From NCBI GenBank assembly GCA_964451375.1, contig CAYVIN010000092.1:1-15516 (forward strand): a stretch of 15,516 bases of DNA. The letters run 5' to 3'. How positions within the stretch are numbered: the first letter of the stretch is position 1; each line of letters starts with the position of its first letter. Made by a program: the position numbers and the translations under genes. The notes beneath the pieces are model-generated. The model worked only from the letters and a program-made list of their open reading frames with translations. It was not told where the DNA came from and made no database searches. Shown here in pieces: positions 5,342 through 12,296 of this stretch. The stretch comes from JAGXQV01 sp964451375 (lineage in GTDB: Bacteria; Pseudomonadota; Gammaproteobacteria; Burkholderiales; Sulfuricellaceae).

Positions 5342-7309
5342 ATGCCGAAAGGCGCGGGAGTAACAGCCTTGAGTAACGATGCCGCACCACCACGTTCCAT
5401 CATCGGAAACCTTGCCGACTTGCGCGAAGGCGAAGTGGCGTTACCGCGTTTCCTGTTCAAAAACAAGGATGGCCTGTATGTCGAGCCGGGCAAACTCGAC
5501 ACTGCGGAAACCCTGGCGGAGGCGGTGGAGCGGATATTCAACGGTGGCGCGTATTTTCTTGATCTCGATTACCCCGGCTTTCTGCATCTGCTGTATGAAC
5601 TGGATATTCGTGGGGGGCTGGCCAAAGGCGGCGAAGCGCCCCGGCCCCGGCGGCTGTGCCGCGATATCGTGGCGTTTCACCCGGCGCGGCGCGCCTTATA
5701 CAAAGCCGTCAAAATCGGCGACGGCCAAGTTGAATATTATTTCGAGCCGGTATTTGAAGAAGCCCCGGCGCAGGGCGCGACCAACGAACGACCCGCCCCG
5801 CAGCGGGCCTCTCTGGATTTCGACGAATTCGTCGCCGATCTGTGGTTGAAAGGGGTGCGTTTCGGGATCGACGAACCACGGGTGCGCGAACTCATCAGCG
5901 CCGGTACCACCGGACGTTTTGTGGTTGCCCGGCGGCGTGAAGCCATCCTTGGCAAAGCCGCCGACATTCAGGAATTGGCCGAAGAAATCCACCGCGACGA
6001 CGCCCCCAAGGAGTTGCCCAACGGCAGGATGGATTTGCGCCAGTTCAAAAACCGCTTCCCGCAAATCAACAAAGGGGTGCGCCTGCTCAAAAAAATCCCG
6101 TTGGTGATGGGAACGCCGGGCCGGGAAATTTCCGGGAATATCATCGAGCCGCCGATTCCCAAGGATTTCAATCTCGCCAATCTGTCCGGGCCGGGCACCT
6201 CAGTGGAGAGCAACGCCGAAGGTGAATTCATCGTCTCCCAGCAGGATGGCTTCCTGAATCTGGACACCCAGACCAACCAGATTTCCATCAACGAAAAAAT
6301 CGTCAATCGCGAAGGTGTCAGTGTGCGCACCACCGGCGATTTGTCGCTGACCGGCGAACACTACGAGGAACACGGCGAAGTCCAGGAAAAACGCACCATT
6401 GAGGGCAATAACATCGCCATCCATGCTGACGTATTCGGCATAGTCAGTTCGCGCGGCGGGGTGATCCTCCTCAAGCGCAATCTGGTTGGCGGCATGGCGC
6501 TTAACCAGAAAGGCGACATCGTTATAGAAGGCGTCGCCTCGGGGGCGACGTTACACACCCAGAACGGCGAAATCCGCCTCAAACGCGCCGAAAGCTGCGT
6601 CATCATCGGCACCGGGGTGTTTATTGAACAAGCCTCGAATTGCGACATTCTTGCCGATCATGTGGAAATCGGTCTGGCGGAGGGCTGCGCGGTGGCCGCC
6701 AAGGCGATAAACATCGAGCGCGCCGCGCCGCGTAAACAAAGCGAAATGCTGGGTTTTGTGATGATTCCCGATCAAGGCGAATTTCGCGCCAAAATCGGCG
6801 TCTTGACGAGTAAAGTCGAGGAAATGCAGGCAGGGATCAACAAAATGATCGGGGAGAGCGAAAAACTCAAGGCCGACCCGGATTTCCGCAAGTATCTGAC
6901 CATCGCCGGCAAGGCTAGAAGAAACGAAATTACCCTGACCCCGGAACAGCAGGCAGGGCTGCAAAAAATGGCGGCCAACCTGTCGCCGTTCATCAAGCTG
7001 CTTACCAGATTGGGGGAAGATACCAAGGCGAAGATGGCTCAGCAGGCCGCTCTGGAAAGTCAGTTGGCTGCCATCAAGGAAACCAAGCGCGCCGCCGAAG
7101 CCGGGATATCCTGCAGGATCGCCGTTGTTGCCGGAGAAGTCCATATTCGCACCTTGCCCTTAAAACCAGACGCGCCCTCCCTGTTCGACACCCCTCCCAA
7201 GGAACTCAAGGTTAAATTGCGCGGTACCCGAGCGACCGGTGAATCGCTTTTTTCCGGTCAGAGCGGGGCGTTTACATGGCAGTATTCATCGCCAGATAGC
7301 GGTGAGTAA
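5342..7309 (+). CDS. FapA-like DUF342 domain protein
   Basis: A cytoplasmic 655-residue protein of the FapA (DUF342) family. These proteins have a repetitive beta-helix core, and some are linked to flagella or polar localisation; the role here is unknown. The typical entry to the core, MGTPGREISGNIIEPP (256-271), is followed by short repeated beta segments rich in Gly, Asn and Val (about 290-460). A coiled-coil region covers about 485-585, and a short beta tail ends the protein. Residues 1-240 form a less conserved N-terminal region with a Pro/Arg-rich linker near 140-155. Start choice is open: ATG 5342 abuts the leader frame, while TTG at 5369 has GGGAG (5356-5360) eight bases upstream and would shorten the protein by nine residues. 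No flagellar gene is nearby. Confidence 0.85.
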   Translation: MPKGAGVTALSNDAAPPRSIIGNLADLREGEVALPRFLFKNKDGLYVEPGKLDTAETLAEAVERIFNGGAYFLDLDYPGFLHLLYELDIRGGLAKGGEAPRPRRLCRDIVAFHPARRALYKAVKIGDGQVEYYFEPVFEEAPAQGATNERPAPQRASLDFDEFVADLWLKGVRFGIDEPRVRELISAGTTGRFVVARRREAILGKAADIQELAEEIHRDDAPKELPNGRMDLRQFKNRFPQINKGVRLLKKIPLVMGTPGREISGNIIEPPIPKDFNLANLSGPGTSVESNAEGEFIVSQQDGFLNLDTQTNQISINEKIVNREGVSVRTTGDLSLTGEHYEEHGEVQEKRTIEGNNIAIHADVFGIVSSRGGVILLKRNLVGGMALNQKGDIVIEGVASGATLHTQNGEIRLKRAESCVIIGTGVFIEQASNCDILADHVEIGLAEGCAVAAKAINIERAAPRKQSEMLGFVMIPDQGEFRAKIGVLTSKVEEMQAGINKMIGESEKLKADPDFRKYLTIAGKARRNEITLTPEQQAGLQKMAANLSPFIKLLTRLGEDTKAKMAQQAALESQLAAIKETKRAAEAGISCRIAVVAGEVHIRTLPLKPDAPSLFDTPPKELKVKLRGTRATGESLFSGQSGAFTWQYSSPDSGE

Positions 7310-7341
7310 ACGCTTCCAGACAAGACGCACCCTTGAACTTA

Positions 7342-7359
7342 AATTAAGAAATATCCGGG
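7342..7359 (+). repeat. Solo end related to the 168-base palindromic element
   Basis: GAAATATCCGGG (7348-7359) is identical to the right end of the palindromic element (3069-3080), and the preceding AATTAA matches AATTTAT there with one base missing and one changed. It lies alone upstream of the efflux operon promoter. It may be a decayed remnant of another copy. Confidence 0.4.
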
Positions 7360-7369
7360 TTAAGTAATT

Positions 7370-7398
7370 TTGCCATGAATATTAGATTCTGCTAATAT
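7370..7398 (+). promoter_or_regulatory. Sigma-70 promoter of the efflux operon
   Basis: TTGCCA (7370-7375, five of six to consensus) and TAATAT (7393-7398, four of six) are separated by 17 bases. Transcription would start near 7405, about 20 bases before the GTG start of the adaptor gene. A palindrome covers the spacer and the -10 box. Confidence 0.65.
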
Positions 7399-7399
7399 T
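7378..7399. promoter_or_regulatory. Operator-like palindrome over the efflux promoter
   Basis: AATATTAG (7378-7385) and CTAATATT (7392-7399) are perfect inverted copies around a 6-base spacer. The right half overlaps the -10 box, so a bound protein would block RNA polymerase. The size and AT-rich form suit a dimeric TetR- or ArsR-type repressor, but no regulator gene is in the window. Confidence 0.65.
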
Positions 7400-7426
7400 C
7401 TCCGTCCCGACCGAGAGAGGTAAATC

Positions 7427-8449
7427 GTGTTCCGTCAAATTTCATTGCTACTGGTCTTCCTGTTATCCGCACCGTTGCAAGCCGCGCCGTTCGCCACCGC
7501 CAAGGCGGAATTCCGCGAGGTCGATTCGACTTATGCGACCGAGGCGCTGATCGAGGCGGCCAAACAATCCACGGTGGCGGCGCAAATCGCCGGGCGGGTG
7601 GTGGAAATCAAGTTTGATGTTGGCGATTACGTGCAAAAGGGCCAGGTGATTGCCCGCATCGACGAACGCGAAGCCGGCCACGCGCTGGCCGGCAGCGAGG
7701 CGCAGGTGGCGCAGGCGCAGGCCAATCTGCAAAACACCAAGGCGACTTACGAGCGCACCCGCCAGCTTTTTGAACAGAAATTCGTCAGCCAGGCCGCGCT
7801 CGACAAGGCGCTCGCCGATTACAAGGCGGCCCAGGCGCAGACTCAGGCGACGCTCGCCGGTGCGGGACAAGCCGCCACCGCGAAGGGTTACACCACCATC
7901 GTCGCGCCCTACAGCGGGGTGGTCGCGGCGCGGCTGGTCGAACTCGGTGAAATGGCGATCCCCGGAAAGCCCCTGATGGTGGGTTTCGACCCGCGTGATT
8001 TACGTGCGGTCGCCAACGTTCCGCAATACAAGCTCGCCGAGATTCGCAGCGCCTCGCGCGCCAAGGTGGAATTTCCGGCGCTGGGCAAGTGGATCGATGC
8101 CCAGTCCGTGACCATCCTCCCCGCCGCCGATGCCAAGACCCACGCCACGCGGGTGCGTCTCGATCTTCCCGAAAACCTGCGCGACGTGTATCCCGGCATG
8201 TATGCCCGCGCCCACTTCAGCATCGGGCGCACCAAAAAATTGCTGGTTCCCGCCGCCGCGCTGGTGCGCCGCAGTGAAGTCACCGCCGTTTACGTGGTGG
8301 GCGACAAGGGTGGCGTGGCGCTGCGCCAGGTGCGTCTCGGCGAGGCGGCAGGCGAAGGCCAGATCGAAATCCTCGCCGGCCTGACGCCCGGTGAAACGGT
8401 GGCGCTGGAACCGATCAAGGCCGGCATGGCTTTAAAGGGCAAGTTTTAA
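7427..8449 (+). CDS. RND efflux periplasmic adaptor subunit (membrane fusion protein)
   Basis: Links the inner-membrane RND pump to an outer-membrane channel. It has 340 residues with a cleavable signal (about 1-19, ending in PLQA). The lipoyl-like domain is split around the hairpin: AGRVVEIKFDVGDYVQKGQV (55-74) and TTIVAPYSGVVAARLVELGE (156-175). Between them an Ala/Gln-rich coiled-coil hairpin spans about 85-150. Beta-barrel and membrane-proximal domains follow (about 185-340). The start is GTG with GAGAGG six bases upstream. It is the first gene of a three-gene operon; no TolC-like channel gene is present, so a channel encoded elsewhere is likely used. The hairpin is short for the family. 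Confidence 0.93.
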   Translation: MFRQISLLLVFLLSAPLQAAPFATAKAEFREVDSTYATEALIEAAKQSTVAAQIAGRVVEIKFDVGDYVQKGQVIARIDEREAGHALAGSEAQVAQAQANLQNTKATYERTRQLFEQKFVSQAALDKALADYKAAQAQTQATLAGAGQAATAKGYTTIVAPYSGVVAARLVELGEMAIPGKPLMVGFDPRDLRAVANVPQYKLAEIRSASRAKVEFPALGKWIDAQSVTILPAADAKTHATRVRLDLPENLRDVYPGMYARAHFSIGRTKKLLVPAAALVRRSEVTAVYVVGDKGGVALRQVRLGEAAGEGQIEILAGLTPGETVALEPIKAGMALKGKF

Positions 8450-8561
8450 TGTTTAATGCTTAATGTTTAATTGTGGAGTGCGCTGTGCGCACGACCATTT
8501 AAACATTTCGGCGCGAAGCGCCACCACCACTAAGCATTAAACATTCAACATTAAACATTGA
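8448..8561. repeat. AT-rich nested palindromic repeat inside the efflux operon, copy 2
   Basis: Nested inverted repeats fill the gap between adaptor and pump. The outer arms AATGTTTAATGCTTA (8448-8462) and TAAGCATTAAACATT (8531-8545) pair perfectly over 15 bp. Inside are AATGTTTAA (8462-8470) with TTAAACATT (8499-8507), a hairpin GTGCGC-TGT-GCGCAC (8478-8492), and a side hairpin GGCGC-GAA-GCGCC (8510-8522). The left arm starts within the adaptor stop codon, and the repeat ends ten bases before the pump start. The right half is related to the repeat after the HD-GYP gene. Transcribed RNA should fold into a branched structure. Confidence 0.75.
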
Positions 8562-8570
8562 ATCGAAAAT

Positions 8571-11500
8571 ATGGGTATTTCCGGACGCATCGCCAACACT
8601 TTCCTGCAATCGCAGATGACCCCGCTCATCGCGCTGATTGCCTTCCTGCTCGGATTGTTTGCCGTGCTGGTCACGCCCCGCGAGGAAGAGCCGCAGATCA
8701 ACGTGACCATGGCCAACGTCTACATTCCCTTTCCCGGCGCATCGGCGAAGGATGTGGAAAGCCTGGTCGCCACCCCTGCCGAACAGGTGTTATCGCAAAT
8801 CTCCGGGATCGAGCACATCTACTCGGTGTCGCGCCCCGGCATGGCGATACTCACCGTCCAGTACAAGGTCGGCGAAGACCGCACCCAGGCGCTGGTGCGT
8901 CTCTACGACACCATCCAGTCGCATCGCGACTGGGTGTCGCCGAATCTCGGCGTCGGTGAACCCATCGTCAAACCGGTGGGTATCGACGACGTGCCGATTG
9001 TTTCGCTGACCTTGTGGACTGCCGACCCGCAACGCGGCGCGTATGAATTGCAGCAAGTCGCCCACGCGGCCGAGATCGAACTGAAGCGCATCAAGGGCAC
9101 CCGTGAGGTGAAAACCCTGGGCGGGCCGGGGCGCATGGTGCGGGTGATCATGGACGCTGAACGCCTTGCCGCGCACAACATCTCGGCGCAGGACATCCGC
9201 GCCGCTTTGCAGGTCAGCAATGCCTCGCAGCCCTCCGGCTCGCTGGTGTCCGGGAATAGCGAGGTGCTGGTGCAGACCGGGACTTTCCTGTCTTCGGCCG
9301 CCGACGTGAAGGAACTGGTGGTGGGGGTCTTCGAGGGCCGCCCGGTGTTCGTCACCGACGTCGCGAGCGTTGAGGACGGCCCCGATTTGCCGTCGCGTTA
9401 TGTGTGGCTGGGCACCGGCCCGGCTGCCGCGACCAAACAGATCAAGGAGCAAGGAGAATTCCCCGCCGTCACTCTGGCGATATCCAAAAAGCCCGGCGAA
9501 AACGCGGTGGAAGTGGCCGAGCGCCTCATCAAACGCATCGAGCAGTTGCACGGCAGCATCATTCCCGAAGGCATCCAGGCCACGGTGACGCGCAACTACG
9601 GCGAAACCGCCAACGACAAGGCGATGAAACTGATCGGCAAGCTGATCTTTGCGACCACTTTCGTGGTGCTGCTGGTGCTGTTCGCCTTGGGCAAACGCGA
9701 GGCGGTGATCGTCGGCGTGGCGGTGTTGCTGACGCTGGCCGCGACGCTGTTCGCCTCGTGGGCGTGGGGTTTCACGCTGAACCGCGTATCCCTGTTCGCA
9801 CTGATTTTCTCCATCGGGATATTGGTGGATGACGCCATCGTGGTGGTCGAGAACATCCACCGCCGCCGCGAACTGGAACCGGGCAAGCCGCTCACTCAGG
9901 TGATCCCCGAGGCAGTCGATGAAGTCGGCGGGCCGACCATCCTGGCGACCCTGACGGTGATTGCCGCGCTACTGCCGATGGCTTTCGTCAGTGGCCTGAT
10001 GGGGCCTTACATGAGCCCGATTCCGATCAATGCCAGCATCGGCATGTTGATCTCGCTGGCGATTGCGTTTGTCATCACGCCCTGGCTGGCGCTCAAGCTG
10101 AGTAAGCACCAACCTGGTACGCACGCCACAGGGGAATCCGAGAGCCGTCTTTATGCTTTTTTCCACGCTCGCCTCACGCCTTTCCTCAATCGCGAGCAGG
10201 GCAAGGCTAACCGCAACAAACTGTGGTTTGTGATCATCGGCCTGATTCTCTTCGCCATGTCGCTGGCGGTGTTCAAAGTCGTGATCATGAAAATGCTGCC
10301 CTTCGACAACAAATCGGAATTCCAGGTGGTGGTGGACATGCCCACCGGCACGCCGCTCGAACAGACGGCGCGGGTGATGCGCGAAATGGGCGCGTATCTT
10401 GCCACGGTGCCGGAAGTCAGCGATTACGAAGCCTATGTCGGCACCGCCTCACCGATCAATTTCAACGGACTGGTGCGCCAGTATTACCTGCGTAGCGGCC
10501 CGGAAGTCGGCGACATTCAGGTCAACCTGGTGGACAAACACCAGCGCGAGCGCAAGAGCCACGAAATCGCCCAGGCAGTGCGCCCGGCCATCGAAAAAAT
10601 CGCCGCCGCTTACGACGCCAAGGTCAAAGTGGTCGAAGTCCCGCCCGGCCCGCCGGTGATGTCGCCCATCGTCGCCGAGGTTTACGGCCCGGACTACGAA
10701 GGCCAGATCAAGGTTGCCGAAAAAATCCGCGCCGGTTTCGCCAAAACCCCGGATATCGTCAGCATCGACGACAGTGTCGAGGAAGACGCCAACAAATTCG
10801 TGCTGCGCGTATTGCAGGCCAAGGCCGCGTTGATGGGCGTCGCGCAAAAGGACGTGGTGGAAGTCATGAAGATGGGGCTGTCCGGGGAGGAAGTCACCCC
10901 GGTACACGACGGCGACTCCAAGTTCGAAATCCCGGTGAAAGTCACCCTCGCCCCGGAGCGCCTGTCCAGCCTCGACGAATTGCTCAAGCTCACCGTGCGC
11001 TCGCGCGAAGGCACGTTGGTGCCGCTCTCCGAGTTGGTTGAAGTGCGCCCGGTGGCCCGTGAGAAAACCATCTACCACAAAGATCTGCTGCCGGTGGTGT
11101 TCGTCGTCGGCGACATGGCCGGCAAGCTGGATAGCCCGCTGTACGGCATGTTCGACATTCGCGCCAACCTCGTCGGCCAGGACTTGAAGGAAGGCGGCAA
11201 ACTCACCGACACCTTCATCAAACAGCCCGAAGACCATTACGCCGGCTACAGCCTGAAATGGGACGGCGAATGGCAGGTTACTTACGAAACCTTCCGCGAC
11301 ATGGGCATCGCCTACGCGGTCGGGCTGGTGCTGATTTATCTCTTGGTGGTGGCGCAGTTCAAGTCGTACCTGGCGCCGCTGATCATCATGGCGCCGATTC
11401 CGCTCACCATCATCGGCGTGATGCCTGGTCACGCTTTGCTCGGCAGCCAGTTCACCGCCACCAGCATGATCGGCATGATCGCCCTGGCCGGCATCATCGT

Positions 11501-11771
11501 GCGCAACTCGATCCTGCTGGTGGACTTCATCAACATGCAGGTCGCCGAAGGCATGGCCTTCCAGGAAGCGGTGATCCGCGCCGGCAGCACCCGCGCCAAA
11601 CCGATTGTGTTGACCGGACTCGCCGCCATGCTGGGCGCGTTATTCATCCTCGACGACCCGATATTCAACGGGCTGGCGATCTCGCTGATCTTCGGCATCC
11701 TGGTGTCCACCGTGCTGACGCTGGTGGTGATCCCGGTGCTGTATTACGCGGCGAGATACAAGGAAATGTAA
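8571..11771 (+). CDS. RND efflux permease, HAE (hydrophobe/amphiphile) type
   Basis: Inner-membrane proton-driven pump of 1066 residues, similar in size to AcrB. The start GISGRIANTFLQSQMTPLI leads into the first membrane segment (about 16-34). The periplasmic porter segments contain the PREEEPQINVTMANVYIPFPGAS block (36-58). A helical cluster at about 350-510 includes SIGILVDDAIVVVEN (414-428), whose Asp420-Asp421 pair is the proton-relay signature of the HAE group; metal pumps such as CusA and CzcA have a different pattern there. The second cluster begins near 550 and ends with helices at about 910-1060, where GIIVRNSILLVDF (974-986) has Arg978 where AcrB has Lys940. There is no clear Shine-Dalgarno before the ATG, because the palindromic repeat ends just upstream. 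The substrate cannot be told from sequence. Confidence 0.95.
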   Translation: MGISGRIANTFLQSQMTPLIALIAFLLGLFAVLVTPREEEPQINVTMANVYIPFPGASAKDVESLVATPAEQVLSQISGIEHIYSVSRPGMAILTVQYKVGEDRTQALVRLYDTIQSHRDWVSPNLGVGEPIVKPVGIDDVPIVSLTLWTADPQRGAYELQQVAHAAEIELKRIKGTREVKTLGGPGRMVRVIMDAERLAAHNISAQDIRAALQVSNASQPSGSLVSGNSEVLVQTGTFLSSAADVKELVVGVFEGRPVFVTDVASVEDGPDLPSRYVWLGTGPAAATKQIKEQGEFPAVTLAISKKPGENAVEVAERLIKRIEQLHGSIIPEGIQATVTRNYGETANDKAMKLIGKLIFATTFVVLLVLFALGKREAVIVGVAVLLTLAATLFASWAWGFTLNRVSLFALIFSIGILVDDAIVVVENIHRRRELEPGKPLTQVIPEAVDEVGGPTILATLTVIAALLPMAFVSGLMGPYMSPIPINASIGMLISLAIAFVITPWLALKLSKHQPGTHATGESESRLYAFFHARLTPFLNREQGKANRNKLWFVIIGLILFAMSLAVFKVVIMKMLPFDNKSEFQVVVDMPTGTPLEQTARVMREMGAYLATVPEVSDYEAYVGTASPINFNGLVRQYYLRSGPEVGDIQVNLVDKHQRERKSHEIAQAVRPAIEKIAAAYDAKVKVVEVPPGPPVMSPIVAEVYGPDYEGQIKVAEKIRAGFAKTPDIVSIDDSVEEDANKFVLRVLQAKAALMGVAQKDVVEVMKMGLSGEEVTPVHDGDSKFEIPVKVTLAPERLSSLDELLKLTVRSREGTLVPLSELVEVRPVAREKTIYHKDLLPVVFVVGDMAGKLDSPLYGMFDIRANLVGQDLKEGGKLTDTFIKQPEDHYAGYSLKWDGEWQVTYETFRDMGIAYAVGLVLIYLLVVAQFKSYLAPLIIMAPIPLTIIGVMPGHALLGSQFTATSMIGMIALAGIIVRNSILLVDFINMQVAEGMAFQEAVIRAGSTRAKPIVLTGLAAMLGALFILDDPIFNGLAISLIFGILVSTVLTLVVIPVLYYAARYKEM

Positions 11772-11838
11772 ACGGATTTGGCGATGCGTCACTTGGGCTA
11801 TATGCCACGAAGTCGAATGTGCCGTCACCCCAAACCTG

Positions 11839-11884
11839 GGAGCGCCGGCGTCTCGCCGGCCTGCCGGCAGGATGCCGGCGCTCC
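11839..11884. repeat. GC-rich REP-like palindrome between pump and DUF2892 genes
   Basis: GGAGCGCCGGC (11839-11849) and GCCGGCGCTCC (11874-11884) are perfect inverted copies. The interior contains further GCCGGC units that can pair among themselves. This resembles dispersed REP-type palindromes and may stabilise upstream mRNA or lower expression of the last gene in the operon. Confidence 0.65.
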
Positions 11885-11928
11885 GCCCGCTTAACCAACC
11901 GATTTATTCAACTCAAAGGAGAACCACC

Positions 11929-12147
11929 ATGACCATCAACCGCATTGTTCGTATCGTCGCCGGCTTTTTCGTGCTGCTCTCGCTGGGCCTCGGCGTTGAA
12001 GCCAGCCCGCTGTTCGTCAACGTCAACTTCCTGTGGTTCACCGCCTTCGTCGGGGCCAACCTGTTCCAGAGCGGCTTCACCAACCTCTGTCCGCTGGTCA
12101 ATATCCTCAAAGCCCTGGGCTTCAAGGAAGATTGCCAAAGCTGCTGA
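11929..12147 (+). CDS. DUF2892 (YgaP-type transmembrane domain) small membrane protein
   Basis: A 72-residue inner-membrane protein. MTINRIVRIVAGFFVLLSLG is the usual opening of the DUF2892 family, with membrane segments at about 8-24 and 32-48, then the conserved FTNLCPLVNILKALGFK block (50-66) with Cys54. Cys69 and Cys72 form a CxxC at the C terminus (DCQSC). The domain also forms the membrane part of the rhodanese YgaP, which links it to sulfur transfer, but there is no rhodanese domain here. AAGGAG (11916-11921) lies seven bases before the ATG. An in-frame start 57 bases upstream lies in the GC-rich repeat and is unlikely. It is probably the last gene of the efflux operon, 157 bases after the pump gene. 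Confidence 0.85.
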   Translation: MTINRIVRIVAGFFVLLSLGLGVEASPLFVNVNFLWFTAFVGANLFQSGFTNLCPLVNILKALGFKEDCQSC

Positions 12148-12163
12148 CGGTCGCGTAACCGGC

Positions 12164-12179
12164 GGATGCCAAGGCATCC
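12164..12179 (+). terminator. Short hairpin after the efflux operon
   Basis: GGATGCC and GGCATCC pair perfectly with only AA between them, 16 bases after the DUF2892 stop. There is no T-tract, so it may be an mRNA end structure rather than a true intrinsic terminator. A ten-G run (12265-12274) and a seven-T run (12287-12293) lie further on, before the end of the convergent gene. Confidence 0.35.
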
Positions 12180-12296
12180 TCAGCCAGTTGTGCGTAAAAA
12201 TGTAGAACGCCTATCCACCTGCGTCTCCGGGTTACTAACCACTAACATTCGGATGTTGCTTAATGGGGGGGGGGCCAGGAAAACCATTTTTTTCGG

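Noticed and set aside
8448..8561. CRISPR-like array from the repeated TAAACATT units
   Set aside because: Units are about 10 bases, arranged as inverted copies, with no regular spacers and no cas genes.
8790..9860. 356-codon minus-strand frame inside the RND pump gene
   Set aside because: His/Gln/Arg-rich product typical of antisense to a G+C-rich gene; the pump protein is continuous and complete across it.
10449..11432. 327-codon minus-strand frame inside the RND pump gene
   Set aside because: Same reason: composition of a shadow frame and no ribosome site or family likeness.
8571..11771. Heavy-metal (CusA/CzcA) RND pump
   Set aside because: The fourth helix has the VDDAIVVVEN Asp-Asp pattern of the HAE group, not the metal-pump pattern.
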